A stretch of DNA of 23,710 nucleotides from an uncultured Oscillibacter sp. (GCA_900550685.1 URTS01000011.1:1-23710), one strand, 5' to 3'; counted from the first letter of the stretch, positions 13,852-22,211 are shown. The notes: generated by a model not told the origin, from the letters alone. Made by a program: numbers and translations.

Positions 13852-13869
13852 TGCCCAAATAGGCATTGC
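13842..13869 (-). terminator. Intrinsic terminator of the dusB-sigma-anti-sigma operon
   Basis: GCAATGCC (13869-13862 on the minus strand) pairs with GGCATTGC (13855-13848) around a 6-nt loop and is followed by TTTTTT. A T-run on the other side makes it look bidirectional. Confidence 0.9.
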
Positions 13870-13885
13870 TTTTTGCGTATTTGCT

Positions 13886-14731
13886 TTATTCCTCTGTGAC
13901 CTCCAGCCAGAGCTGCTGGCTGTCGGCGTCAGGCTCTTCCAGGCTCACGCCCCGGTCCGCCAGCTCTGCCACCAGGTCGTCGTATTCCTGCCGGGTCAGC
14001 AGATAGCGGAGGGTTCCGGAGTTTTCCGTCTCGGCGGGCTCGCGGCCGTCCAGCAGGTCGCCGATGTCCGCCGCACTGACGTGCACCGTAGGGAGGTCTG
14101 CCTGGTTGAAGGGACCGACGGTAACGGAGGCACCGTTTTCCTGGGCAGTATCCTCACTGGCAGAGGGGAGGTCCACCTGGATGCCGCTTTGTCCGGAGCC
14201 GCTTGTATAAGCGGCGGTGTCCTTGCTTTTCTGGGTTTCCAGGCTGCCGCCGCTGGTGGCGGTGAAGGCTTCGGCACCGTCATCAACAGCATCGCCGCTT
14301 CCGGCGCTGGCAGAGGGGGCGTCTATGCTCCGCTCCCCAGGGGCGCTTTCCGTGGTGGCCACGTCCATCATGGCGGCGGTGTCATAGGCGGAGGCGCTGT
14401 CCGTACTGCCGGTGCCGCCCAAAGCGCCGTGCTGCACCAGCACAATGACCGCCAGACAGGCAGCGGCTGCCGCCAGCTTGCCCCAGGGCTGCTTTTTGGG
14501 CCGGGACTGGGGAGCCTTTGCCACAGCCTTCATCACGTTTTCTGTAAAATCTGCCGGGAGAGGAACCGTATCCTCGGTGGGGAAGGCCGCCCGGATGGCC
14601 AGGGCGTCGTCCACATAGGCTTGACATGCCGGACATTCGTCCAGATGGGCCTGGACCTGGATCATCTCATCGCTTGTCAGCTCGCCGTCCACAAAGGCGT
14701 CCAGCAGGGCGGTGTTTTCATGGATATTCAT
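13886..14731 (-). CDS. Membrane anti-sigma factor with zinc-finger (zf-HC2) domain
   Basis: The 281-residue protein begins with an anti-sigma zinc domain whose His29-x3-Cys33-x2-Cys36 motif lies in QAHLDECPACQAYV. A membrane segment follows (about 86-104; LAAAAACLAVIVLVQHGAL), then a long Ser/Thr/Gly/Asp-rich extracytoplasmic region. The C-terminus has a more ordered part (TLRYLLTRQEYDDLVAELADRGVSL). It would hold the co-encoded ECF sigma factor at the membrane and release it on an envelope signal, as RsiW-type proteins do. It starts 3 nt after the sigma gene, with AAAGGGGG inside that gene, so the two are translated together. No protease or signal can be named. Confidence 0.88.
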   Translation of the reverse strand: MNIHENTALLDAFVDGELTSDEMIQVQAHLDECPACQAYVDDALAIRAAFPTEDTVPLPADFTENVMKAVAKAPQSRPKKQPWGKLAAAAACLAVIVLVQHGALGGTGSTDSASAYDTAAMMDVATTESAPGERSIDAPSASAGSGDAVDDGAEAFTATSGGSLETQKSKDTAAYTSGSGQSGIQVDLPSASEDTAQENGASVTVGPFNQADLPTVHVSAADIGDLLDGREPAETENSGTLRYLLTRQEYDDLVAELADRGVSLEEPDADSQQLWLEVTEE

Positions 14732-14734
14732 TTC

Positions 14735-15331
14735 TCACAGCCCCCTTTCTGTTTTCTTAGACGCAGCGGGAGCCGAAAAGTTCCCTTGTTTGATCAAAAA
14801 ATCTCGCAGCTGCCGCCGGCCCCGGTTGATCCGGGATTTCACCGTCCCCAGGTCCAGGCTCAGTGTGTCGGCGATCTCGTCGTAGCTCAGCTGCTGGATC
14901 TCCCGCAGCACCAGCACCTCCCGGTGCTCCGGGGACAGGGAACGCAGACCCGCCTCGATCTGGGCCCGCAGCTCCCTTTGCTCCGCCGCCTTCTCCGGCG
15001 TGGGTGATGGGTCCGCCACATCGGCAGTCACGGTCTCGTCGTCCAGGGACGGCCCCTGGTGGCGGCCCTCCTTCCGCAGCAGGTCCACGCAGGCGTTGGA
15101 CGCCAGCCGGTACAGCCATGTGGAAAAGGCGGAATCTCCCCGGAAGAAGGGCAGCCCCTGCCAGGCGGAGAGAAAGGCCTCCTGGGCGGCCTCCTCCGCC
15201 AGCTCCCGGGTGGGGCACATCCGCACCGTCAGGGCGTAGACCCGCTTTTGATACGTTTCCACCAGATGGCCGAAAGCCGCCTGGTCGCCGTTTTTGGCGG
15301 CCTGTATCCAGTTTTGCTCCTGGTCGTTCAT
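14735..15331 (-). CDS. ECF RNA polymerase sigma factor (SigW-like)
   Basis: The 198-residue protein has sigma region 2 (about 22-92; FGHLVETYQKRVYALTVRM, ELAEEAAQEAFLSAWQGLPFF, FSTWLYRLASNACVDLLRK). A linker with a short acidic/proline stretch follows, then region 4 (about 125-180; LSPEHREVLVLREIQQLSYDEIADTLSLDLGTVKSRINRGRRQLRDFL). There is no region 1 or 3, as in the ECF group. It directs transcription of an extracytoplasmic stress regulon, held in check by the downstream anti-sigma factor. It starts 8 nt after dusB, so it shares the dusB promoter. An autoregulated promoter inside dusB was not identified. Confidence 0.92.
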   Translation of the reverse strand: MNDQEQNWIQAAKNGDQAAFGHLVETYQKRVYALTVRMCPTRELAEEAAQEAFLSAWQGLPFFRGDSAFSTWLYRLASNACVDLLRKEGRHQGPSLDDETVTADVADPSPTPEKAAEQRELRAQIEAGLRSLSPEHREVLVLREIQQLSYDEIADTLSLDLGTVKSRINRGRRQLRDFLIKQGNFSAPAASKKTERGL

Positions 15332-15339
15332 AGCCCCTC

Positions 15340-16314
15340 CTAGTCCCGCAGATCCCGCTGGATGCCCCGGGTGATGCGGTCCACATCCTCCAGGGTGTTC
15401 ATCTGCACGATCTGCTCTTTGTAGTAATTGGCGTGGGAAATGCCCTTGAGATACCAGCAGTACTGCTTCCGGGCCTCCAGCACCGCCACCCGCTCCCCCT
15501 TATAGGCGGCGGCCATGCGGATCTGCCGCACGGCGGTTTCGCACCGCTCCGCCAGAGGCGGCAGGGGCGGCACCGGCCGGCCTTCCAATACGGCCTGGGC
15601 CTGCTGGAAGATCCAGGGGTTGCCGAAGCAGCCCCGGCCAATCATGGCCATGTCCGCCCCGGTGTGGAGGAGGATCCGCTGGGCGTCCTCCGGCTTCCAG
15701 ATGTCGCCGTTGGCGATGACGGGGATGGACACCGCCTCCTTCACCGCCCGGATGGCGTTCCAGTCGGCGGTGCCGCCGTAGACCTGGGCCCGGGTGCGGC
15801 CGTGGACCGCCACGGCGGCGGCCCCCGCCTGTTCCAGGGTCTGGGCGAACTCCACGCAGTTGCAGTGGCCCAGGTCCCAGCCCCGGCGGAACTTGGCGGT
15901 GACGGGGGTACCCGGCAGGGCCTTCACCACCGCCTCCACGATGCGGCCCGCCAGGTCCGGGTCCTTCATCAGGGCCGCGCCGTCCCCGTTGTTGACGATC
16001 TTGCCCATGGGACAGCCCATATTGATATCCAGAATGTCCGCCCCGCTGTGCTCCATGGCAATCTGGGCGGCCTCTGCCATACAGACCGGGTCGCTGCCGA
16101 AGATCTGCACGGCGGCGGGATGCTCCCCGGGAAACTGGGTCAGCAGGGAGAAGGTCTTTTGATCGTGATAGCACAGGGCCTTGGAGGAGATCAGCTCCGT
16201 GACGGTATAGCCTGCCCCCAGCTCAGAGCAGATCTGCCGGAAGGCGGCGTCTGTCACCCCGGCCATAGGGGCCAGGGCCAGTTTGGATGGGATCTCCACG
16301 GTTCCGATGTGCAT
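15340..16314 (-). CDS. dusB: tRNA-dihydrouridine synthase (DusB family)
   Basis: An FMN- and NADPH-dependent enzyme reducing uridine to dihydrouridine in the tRNA D-loop. The 324 residues form a TIM barrel with LAPMAGVTDAAFR at the start and catalytic Cys101 in DINMGCPMGKIVNNGDGAALM. Lys141 lies in VTAKFRRGWD, and the FMN-site motif HGRTRAQVYGG (from 171) and IGRGCFGNPWIF follow. The C-terminal helical domain binds tRNA. GGAGGAA lies before the ATG, and a good promoter lies 35-60 nt upstream. It is first in an operon with the sigma/anti-sigma pair. In many Firmicutes the gene sits near lysS or ftsH instead. Confidence 0.93.
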   Translation of the reverse strand: MHIGTVEIPSKLALAPMAGVTDAAFRQICSELGAGYTVTELISSKALCYHDQKTFSLLTQFPGEHPAAVQIFGSDPVCMAEAAQIAMEHSGADILDINMGCPMGKIVNNGDGAALMKDPDLAGRIVEAVVKALPGTPVTAKFRRGWDLGHCNCVEFAQTLEQAGAAAVAVHGRTRAQVYGGTADWNAIRAVKEAVSIPVIANGDIWKPEDAQRILLHTGADMAMIGRGCFGNPWIFQQAQAVLEGRPVPPLPPLAERCETAVRQIRMAAAYKGERVAVLEARKQYCWYLKGISHANYYKEQIVQMNTLEDVDRITRGIQRDLRD

Positions 16315-16347
16315 TGCAGTTCCTCCGTCTCTTGAAATTGCTTATTC

Positions 16348-16376
16348 AGTGTACCGGATTTTCGGGAAAAATGCAA
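16348..16376 (-). promoter_or_regulatory. Promoter of the dusB-sigma operon
   Basis: On the minus strand, TTGCAT (16376-16371), 17 bp and TACACT (16353-16348). It is well placed before dusB and divergent from spoIIE. Confidence 0.75.
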
Positions 16377-16474
16377 GGAAAACAGAAAATCCTGGCATGA
16401 TCCTGATTGCGACGGTTTTTTCCGGGGACAGGCTGTAAACTGGTGCCACTATCCATACAAAGGAGGGGTCTTTT

Positions 16475-18493
16475 GTGGAATACAGGCCCGTGACTGCTCA
16501 GCGGGTCCCGTCAGGCCGGTGGCTGAACTGGGGCATCCGCTTTTTCCTTGCGGCGGCGCTGTCCGCCAGCCAGACCGCCGGGAGCTACGCCCCCTTTTCC
16601 CTGGGCTGCATCGCGGCGGCAGGGCCGGGAGCCGATGGGGCTGCCGCCCTGCTGGGGGGCGTGGCGGGGGCACTGCTGTTTCTGGAATTTTCCAAGGTGC
16701 TGGCCTTTACGGCGGTGGGCATCCTGGTGCTGACGGCCTCCACCGCCTTCCGGGACGCGAAATTCTGGGAGCGGTCCTGGGTGCTGCCGGTCCTGACGGC
16801 GGGAATGGTGCTGGCGGTGGGGGGCATTTATGTGATTCAGTCCTTCTCCCCCATGGAGGAGCTGACCCCCTGTGTGGCGGCGGCAGTGCTCAGCGGGGTG
16901 TCCGCTCACTTTTTCCGCCAGCTGTTCCAAAGGCCGGAGGGCCGCCTGGCCCCGGAGGGACTGCTGTTTCTGGGGGCGGCGCTGACCCTGGCCCTGGGGG
17001 ACCTGACGATCTTGGACGTCTCCATAGGCCGGGCGCTGCTGTGCGCCCTGCTGACCTACACCGCCTATGACCAGGGGCCCCTCACCGGCGTCACCGCCGG
17101 GCTGGGCCTGGGCCTGATGACGGACCTTGCCGCCGGGACCAGCGGCCTGTTCACCGCCGCCTACGGCGCGGCGGCGCTGCTGGCGGCCAGGTGCGCCAGC
17201 CGTCTTCTCTCGGCTGGGGCTTTTTTCCTGGGGGCGCTGGCGGCCATGCTGACCTCCCGGGAGGAACTGGCCCGGAGCCTGCTGTGGGAAACGGCGGCGG
17301 GGGCGGTGCTGTTTCTGGCCATCCCCGGCCGGGTGTTCGGCGGGAAGCGGGTGCGGCGGGAGGAAGTGCCGGAATCCGCCCAGAAAAAGGCCCTGCGGGA
17401 GCGGCTGGGCCACGCGGCGGACGCTCTGCGGGAACTGTACGACAGCATGAACCGCACCGCCCCGGCCCCGGAGGAGAACCCGGCGGTGATCTTTGACCGG
17501 GCGGCGGAGCGGGTGTGCCGGGGCTGCGCCCTGTGTGAACTGTGCTGGCAGAAGGAGTACACCTCCACCTTCAATGCCCTCAACGACGCCACGCCCTTTC
17601 TCCTGGAACGGGGCAAGGCCAAGGCCAAGGACTTCCCCCAGCACTTCGCCGACCGCTGCATCCACCTGACGGAGCTGCTTCAGGCCATCAACGGCGAACT
17701 GTCCGCTTTTTTGCTGCGGAAGCAGTACCGCCGCCAGTTGGAGGAGACCCGCCGCAGCGCCAAGGGGCAGTACGCCCAGATGTCGGACCTGCTGACGGCG
17801 GCTGCCGCCGGGCTGGGAGAGGCCAACCCCGCCTTTGGACAAGGCCAGAGCTGCGACATCGGCGCGGCCTTGCGGCCCAAGGAGGGGGAGCTGGTCTGCG
17901 GCGACACCATGGAGGCATTCCGGACGGAGGGGGGCGTGTGGTGTCTGCTGCTGGCGGACGGCATGGGCAGCGGGGAGGAGGCCCGGCGGGAATCCGCCCT
18001 GACCTGCCGCCTGCTGCGCCAATTCTTGGAGGCGGATATTGCCCCGGAGGCGGCCCTCACCACCCTGAATTCCGCCATGGCCCTCCGGGGGGCGGAGACC
18101 GGCAGCTTCACCACGGTGGACCTGTGCGTTCTGCGGGGAGACGAGGCGGCCTTCTATAAATTCGGCGCCGCCCCCAGCTATCTGAAGAAAAACGGCAGCG
18201 TCCGCCGCATCACAGGCAGCAGCCTGCCGGTGGGTCTCCGGGGGACCCCTGCCGCGCCGGACATCACCACCGCCACCCTGGAGCCGGGCAGCTTTGCCGT
18301 GATGATCAGCGACGGCGTGGCGGACCCCAATCGGGATGAGTGGCTCCAGGACCTGCTGGCGGGTTGGAACGGTGACGATCCCCAGACCCTGGCCAACCTG
18401 ATCCTCTCGGAGAGTATCCGCCGGGAACGCCTGCAGGATGACTGCGCCGTGCAGGTGCTCTACCGCCCGCCCCAGCCGGAGCAGCCGGTCTGA
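16475..18493 (+). CDS. spoIIE: Stage II sporulation protein E (PP2C phosphatase)
   Basis: A membrane serine phosphatase that, in Bacillus, localises to the polar septum and dephosphorylates SpoIIAA to activate sigma-F in the forespore. The 672-residue protein has about 10 hydrophobic segments up to residue 290. A regulatory part follows with a clustered Cys motif (C348-x2-C351-x2-C354-x2-C357) and a helical segment. The PP2C domain holds metal-binding Asp495 (LLLADGMGSGEEA) and Asp613 (VMISDGVADPN). It is shorter than the 827-residue B. subtilis protein. The GTG start at 16475 follows AAGGAGGGG. A TAAACT at 16436 may be the -10; no clear Spo0A box was confirmed. It indicates a spore former. 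Confidence 0.93.
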   Translation: MEYRPVTAQRVPSGRWLNWGIRFFLAAALSASQTAGSYAPFSLGCIAAAGPGADGAAALLGGVAGALLFLEFSKVLAFTAVGILVLTASTAFRDAKFWERSWVLPVLTAGMVLAVGGIYVIQSFSPMEELTPCVAAAVLSGVSAHFFRQLFQRPEGRLAPEGLLFLGAALTLALGDLTILDVSIGRALLCALLTYTAYDQGPLTGVTAGLGLGLMTDLAAGTSGLFTAAYGAAALLAARCASRLLSAGAFFLGALAAMLTSREELARSLLWETAAGAVLFLAIPGRVFGGKRVRREEVPESAQKKALRERLGHAADALRELYDSMNRTAPAPEENPAVIFDRAAERVCRGCALCELCWQKEYTSTFNALNDATPFLLERGKAKAKDFPQHFADRCIHLTELLQAINGELSAFLLRKQYRRQLEETRRSAKGQYAQMSDLLTAAAAGLGEANPAFGQGQSCDIGAALRPKEGELVCGDTMEAFRTEGGVWCLLLADGMGSGEEARRESALTCRLLRQFLEADIAPEAALTTLNSAMALRGAETGSFTTVDLCVLRGDEAAFYKFGAAPSYLKKNGSVRRITGSSLPVGLRGTPAAPDITTATLEPGSFAVMISDGVADPNRDEWLQDLLAGWNGDDPQTLANLILSESIRRERLQDDCAVQVLYRPPQPEQPV

Positions 18494-18576
18494 CGCCGGA
18501 AAAATTTCCGGAAACCGGTATAGACCGCCTGCCTTTGCGGGAAAATGAAACCAGCAAACAGAAGGAGGTACATGGC

Positions 18577-18846
18577 ATGGTCAAAGGAATTTCCCGGCGG
18601 GTGGTGGTGCTGGATTCCCCGGATCAGCGTTTTTTCGAGCAGGCCATCTTCATCGTCCGCAACGATGCTGCCGGAGAGGGCGTTTCCTCCCGGGAACTGG
18701 TGGAGGAGGCCCGGAGGGTGGCCCACAGCTATGTAGCCGGGGGCAGCCGCTTTGGGCGGGCCTGGCGGGCGCTGAATCCGGTGGTCTACGCCCTGATGGG
18801 AGCCGGGGCCATCGGCCTGGTGTGGCTGGCCGCGGCCCTGATCTGA
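18577..18846 (+). CDS. Small membrane protein of unknown function, downstream of spoIIE
   Basis: The 89-residue product starts MVKGISRRVVVLDSPDQRFFEQAIFIVRND. It has a soluble N-terminal part ending in a basic helix (SSRELVEEARRVAHSYV) and one C-terminal membrane helix (about 65-88; VVYALMGAGAIGLVWLAAALI). GAAGGAGG lies 8 nt before the ATG at 18577. An ATG 5 nt earlier is in another frame. It lies 83 nt after spoIIE on the same strand and ends at a strong terminator, so it may be co-transcribed with spoIIE and have a sporulation-linked role; that is inference. I do not recognise a family. Confidence 0.75.
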   Translation: MVKGISRRVVVLDSPDQRFFEQAIFIVRNDAAGEGVSSRELVEEARRVAHSYVAGGSRFGRAWRALNPVVYALMGAGAIGLVWLAAALI

Positions 18847-18849
18847 AAG

Positions 18850-18879
18850 AAAAAGGAGAGCCTTTCGGCTCTCCTTTTT
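18850..18879. terminator. Bidirectional terminator between the 89-aa gene and ribF
   Basis: AAAAAGGAGAGCC (18850-18862) pairs perfectly with GGCTCTCCTTTTT (18867-18879) around a TTTC loop. It serves both converging transcripts. Confidence 0.93.
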
Positions 18880-18891
18880 ACTTAGGCGGAT

Positions 18892-19797
18892 TCAGTTGTG
18901 CGCGGCGAAATAGGCCCGGACCTTCAGGGCGTCGGACTCGATCTGGGCCTTCAGGGCATCCAGGGAGTCGAAGCGGATCTCGTCCCGGAGGTGCTGGTAA
19001 AACTCCACCCGGATGGTCTGGCCGTAAAGGTCGCCGTCGAAATCCAGCATCCAGGATTCTACCGTCAGGTCGCTGCCGTTGTTGACGGTGGGCCGGGTGC
19101 CCACATTGGTGACGGCGGCGTAGCTGCTGCCGTCCGCCAGGCAGACCCGGGCGGTATAGACGCCGTTGCCCGGCACCAGCACGTGGGGCGGCGGCACCAG
19201 GTTCACCGTGGGGATGCCGATGGTGTGGCCGATGCGGCGGCCGTGGCGCACGGTCTGGGTCAGGATGTGGGGGTGGCCCAGATACTCCATGGCCCGCTCC
19301 ACCTGTCCCAGCCCAACCAGGCGGCGGATGTAGGTGGAACTGACGGTGATGCCGTTGATGGTGACCTCCGGGATGATGTCGCACCCCAGCCCCAGCTCGG
19401 CACACTTGGCCTGGAGCAGCTCCGGGCTGCCCTGGTTCTTGTGGCCGAAGTGGTGGTCGTGGCCTGCCACCAGGTGGACGGCGTGATACCGCTTTACCAG
19501 GATCTCCGTGATGAAATCCTGCCAGGAGGTGGTCATCATCTCCTGGTCAAAGGGGACCATGATGATGTCGTCGATGCCGTAAAGGTGTTTTGCCAGCCAG
19601 GCCCGGTCCTCCGGGGAGTTGATGAGGGGCACCGGCGTGCCGGTGACTACCTCCTTGGGGGGCTGGGCGAAGGTGAACACCGCAGAGCGGACGCCCCGGG
19701 CCTTGGCCTCCTCCGCCGTGCGGCGCAGCAGGGCGCCATGGCCCAGATGTACCCCGTCAAAAAAGCCCAGGGCAATGACTCTAGATTGATTGGACAT
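18892..19797 (-). CDS. ribF: Bifunctional riboflavin kinase / FAD synthetase
   Basis: This enzyme phosphorylates riboflavin to FMN and adenylates FMN to FAD. The 301 residues start with the nucleotidyltransferase domain, whose ATP motif is GFFDGVHLGH (11-20). TFAQPPKEV and HDHHFGHKNQG follow, and the FAD-synthetase end is at STYIRRLV. The C-terminal riboflavin kinase domain (about 190-300) has the metal/ATP motif GIPTVNL, then NGVYTARV, NVGTRPTVN and a DLYGQTIRVEF segment. It is the last gene of the infB cluster and starts 2 nt after the truB stop, so translation is coupled. The ATG at 19797 immediately precedes the conserved N-terminus. Confidence 0.94.
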   Translation of the reverse strand: MSNQSRVIALGFFDGVHLGHGALLRRTAEEAKARGVRSAVFTFAQPPKEVVTGTPVPLINSPEDRAWLAKHLYGIDDIIMVPFDQEMMTTSWQDFITEILVKRYHAVHLVAGHDHHFGHKNQGSPELLQAKCAELGLGCDIIPEVTINGITVSSTYIRRLVGLGQVERAMEYLGHPHILTQTVRHGRRIGHTIGIPTVNLVPPPHVLVPGNGVYTARVCLADGSSYAAVTNVGTRPTVNNGSDLTVESWMLDFDGDLYGQTIRVEFYQHLRDEIRFDSLDALKAQIESDALKVRAYFAAHN

Positions 19798-19799
19798 AC

Positions 19800-20666
19800 T
19801 TACGCTCCAAAAAAGTTCTTGATAGATGTCAGCGTGCCGCATTCGGCACGGGAAAGACAGAGAAAGTCCCCGCTTCGGCCGTGGACCCGGTAGGTGCCGT
19901 CCGGCAGTTCCGGTTCGGTAATGGGATTGCCGTTGCGGACCCGGGCCTCCTTGCCGGGGGAGAACAGGGTATGGACGGGATAGGCGGTGAACATGGACTC
20001 CACAGGCCGCAGCAGGGCTTCCCCCTGGGCCTGTACGTCCTCCAATGTGACGGCCTCCGCCAGAGGATACCCGGCGGCCATGGTGCGGCGGAGGCTGTAC
20101 ATGGCGCCGCCGCAGCCCAGAGCCTGGCCGATATCGTGGCACAGGGTCCGGAGGTAGGTGCCCTTGGAGCACCGGCAGCGGAGCAGGTAGTCCGTCTCGT
20201 TCACCTGTTCCAGCAGCTCCAGCTCAAAAATGGTGATGCTGCGGGGCTTCCGCTCCACTTCCTTGCCCTTGCGGGCCAGGTCGTAGAGCTTCTGGCCGTT
20301 GATTTTGATGGCGGAGTACATGGGAGGAATCTGCTGAATGGGGCCGGTGAACCGGGGCAGCAGGGCTTCCAGCGCTGCCCGGTCCGCTGTTACCGGATGG
20401 GTCTCCAGAGTCTCGCCGGAGGTGTCCTGGGTGTTGGTGACCAGCCCCAGCCGCAGACCGGCGATGTACTCCTTTTCGCCGTTTTCCGCAAACTCCACGG
20501 CCCGGGTGGCCTGTCCCACAAACACCGGCAGCACGCCGGTGGCCATGGGGTCCAGGGTGCCGCCGTGGCCCACCCGCTTTTCCTTCAGGATGCCCCGGAT
20601 CTTGGCGCAGACGTCCATGCTGGTCCACCCGGCGGGCTTGTCGATGATTACGATACCGTTGGCCAC
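19800..20666 (-). CDS. truB: tRNA pseudouridine(55) synthase
   Basis: It converts U55 to pseudouridine in the T-arm of tRNAs. The 288 residues carry IVIIDKPAGWTS at the start and the catalytic Asp39 in GHGGTLDPMATGVLPV. The substrate-contact block GPIQQIPPMYSAIKINGQKLYDLAR and KGTYLRTLCHDIGQALG follow, with a PUA-like C-terminal part. GTG at 20666 is chosen as start because GAGGAA lies 6 nt upstream and the protein then begins just before the conserved domain. The longer frame from 20750 runs inside the preceding gene. It lies 10 nt after the DHH gene and 2 nt before ribF. Confidence 0.93.
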   Translation of the reverse strand: MANGIVIIDKPAGWTSMDVCAKIRGILKEKRVGHGGTLDPMATGVLPVFVGQATRAVEFAENGEKEYIAGLRLGLVTNTQDTSGETLETHPVTADRAALEALLPRFTGPIQQIPPMYSAIKINGQKLYDLARKGKEVERKPRSITIFELELLEQVNETDYLLRCRCSKGTYLRTLCHDIGQALGCGGAMYSLRRTMAAGYPLAEAVTLEDVQAQGEALLRPVESMFTAYPVHTLFSPGKEARVRNGNPITEPELPDGTYRVHGRSGDFLCLSRAECGTLTSIKNFFGA

Positions 20667-20676
20667 AGGCAGTTCC

Positions 20677-21636
20677 TCATTTCTTGAAATCCGGGACGAC
20701 CCGGGCAATGGCATCCAGCATTTTCTCCTCGGCCTCCGCCTGGGTGACATGCTCTAGAGTGGCCCCGGCGGCCCGGGCATGGCCGCCGCCGCCCAGCAGG
20801 CGGCAGACCTCCGTGGCGTTCACCCGTTCGCCGGTGCGGAGGGAGAATTTCCACACGCCGTCGCCCAGCTCCCGCATGGTCACGGCGCAGTCCACCCCCT
20901 GGATCTGGGGACCCAGGGCGGAGAGGTCCTCCGCGTCGCTTTCCGTGGCGTGGAATTTTTCCAGCAGGGACCGGGGAACGGACAGCACCGCCGCCCGGTT
21001 ATGGTCGTAAAATCTGGCGTCAGCCAGCATGGCGGCCTCCAGCTGCATCCGGACCCTGGATTTGGTCTGGAAGAACAGCTTATTGACGGGCCGGTAGTCG
21101 ATGCCGGTATCCATCAGGGCCGCCGCGGCCCGGTGGGTGTCGGCGGTGACGTTGGAATAGATAAAGCCGCCGGTGTCGGTGGAAATGGCAACGTACAGCG
21201 GCAGGGCGATCTCCGGCGTGACGGGGGTCAGCTCCAGGACGATGTCCAGGATCAATTCGCCGCAGGCGGCGGCCTCCGGCCGGACGATGTTGGCCTTGCC
21301 GAAGCCCTCAAAGGAGGGGTGGTGGTCAATGGCCAGGTCCACTTTGCCGATATAGGGCTTGGCGTTTTCCGGGAACAGCCCCACGGCAGCGATGTCGGTG
21401 GACACCACCTTTTCCGGTACGAAGTCCGCCGGAGCGGCGTAGGGGGCGAAATAGGGGGCCGTGGTGTCCGTCAGGCCGGGATTGGGCAGAAGGTACGCGG
21501 TCTTGCCCAGGGCCCGCAGGGCGGCGCAGAGCCCCGCCGCGCAACCCACGGTGTCTCCGTCGGGCCGGACGTGTGTCAGGATGAGAATGCGGTCAAAGGA
21601 ACGCAGCAGCGCCGCTGTTTCGGAAACGGTCAGCAT
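20677..21636 (-). CDS. nrnA: DHH/DHHA1 phosphoesterase (NrnA-like nanoRNase/pAp phosphatase)
   Basis: A manganese-dependent enzyme that in Bacillus degrades 2-5 nt RNAs and dephosphorylates pAp. The 319 residues show His22, Asp26 and Asp28 in LTHVRPDGDTVG, Asp81 in VSTDIA and the DHH motif at 104-106 (LAIDHHPSFEGFG). The C-terminal DHHA1 domain has GGGGHARAAGATL near residue 290. It starts 3 nt after rbfA and ends 10 nt before truB. NrnA-like genes stand between rbfA and truB in many Clostridia and Bacilli, which supports the call. Whether RNA, pAp or cyclic-di-nucleotide products are the main substrate is not readable. Confidence 0.9.
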   Translation of the reverse strand: MLTVSETAALLRSFDRILILTHVRPDGDTVGCAAGLCAALRALGKTAYLLPNPGLTDTTAPYFAPYAAPADFVPEKVVSTDIAAVGLFPENAKPYIGKVDLAIDHHPSFEGFGKANIVRPEAAACGELILDIVLELTPVTPEIALPLYVAISTDTGGFIYSNVTADTHRAAAALMDTGIDYRPVNKLFFQTKSRVRMQLEAAMLADARFYDHNRAAVLSVPRSLLEKFHATESDAEDLSALGPQIQGVDCAVTMRELGDGVWKFSLRTGERVNATEVCRLLGGGGHARAAGATLEHVTQAEAEEKMLDAIARVVPDFKK

Positions 21637-21639
21637 ACC

Positions 21640-22032
21640 TTATTCCTCCTCCGGAAGCACGGCGTCGTTGTCGGGGTTCACGGGCTTCACCTTTTCCGGG
21701 TCCCGGAGGACTTCCAGAATGTGGGCGCCGTAGGCGATGGAGTCGTCAGCGATGAACTGAAGCTCCGGGGTGTAGCGCAGCTGGAGGGCGTGGCCCAGCT
21801 CCCGGCGCAGGAAGCCGGAGGCGGATTTCAGGCCCTTGAGCACGTCCTTTTCTTGGGACTTGTCCAGCACGCTGATGAAAACCTTGGCGTAGCGCAGGTC
21901 CCCGGTGGTGTCCACCCGGGTGACGGAGACCATACCCACCTGGGAGACCCGGGGGTCCTTCAGGCGGCGGAGCTGGGAGGCCAGCTCCCGCTGAATCTCT
22001 TCATTGATGCGGCCGATGCGGTTGGATGCCAT
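21640..22032 (-). CDS. rbfA: 30S ribosome-binding factor A
   Basis: RbfA helps mature the 16S rRNA 5' end and the 30S subunit, especially in the cold. The 130 residues have a KH-like fold with RIGRINEEIQRELASQLRRLKDPRV at the start. VSVTRVDTTGDLRYAKVFISVL and LGHALQLRYTPELQFIADDSIAYGAHILEVL follow. An acidic end (NPDNDAVLPEEE) closes the protein. The ATG at 22032 has GAAAGGAG upstream. It follows infB after a hairpin-rich gap and is coupled to the DHH gene (3-nt spacing). Confidence 0.94.
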   Translation of the reverse strand: MASNRIGRINEEIQRELASQLRRLKDPRVSQVGMVSVTRVDTTGDLRYAKVFISVLDKSQEKDVLKGLKSASGFLRRELGHALQLRYTPELQFIADDSIAYGAHILEVLRDPEKVKPVNPDNDAVLPEEE

Positions 22033-22211
22033 AAAAATGCTCCTTTCTCATGGGGAGATGAAACGAAAGAGAAAATACCAGGGCGGCGGCTGTGCCGCCG
22101 CTGCTCAAAATTGTGTTTTGAGCGCGTGTGATTGAAACCGTGCAGGGAACCGCTGATGGGTTCCCCGCACACACCCTTCCCTTCCGGATAACGGAAGCGG
22201 AATCGCCTGGT
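22033..22211 (-). ncRNA. Hairpin-rich infB-rbfA intergenic leader
   Basis: Between the infB terminator and rbfA lie four more inverted repeats: CTTCCG/CGGAAG (22181-22197), a 12-nt arm pair with one mismatch (22140-22151 with 22159-22170), GCTCAAAA/TTTTGAGC (22103-22123) and GCGGCGGC/GCCGCCGC (22083-22101). No open frame and no clear promoter was found. The density suggests a structured leader of the rbfA transcript or a processing region. Confidence 0.45.

Noticed and set aside
16395..16445. Spo0A-controlled promoter of spoIIE
   Set aside because: Only a TAAACT-like -10 is visible; no convincing 0A box or correctly spaced -35 was found by eye.
16511..18022. Long minus-strand open frame opposite spoIIE
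   Set aside because: Antisense shadow with low-complexity composition; SpoIIE motifs on the plus strand are decisive.
20779..22131. 450-codon plus-strand open frame opposite nrnA and rbfA
   Set aside because: Antisense of well-identified housekeeping genes; no ribosome binding site or recognisable protein.
22130..22139. GTTTCAATC, as found in some CRISPR repeats (minus strand)
   Set aside because: A single short occurrence with no repeat-spacer pattern and no cas genes.
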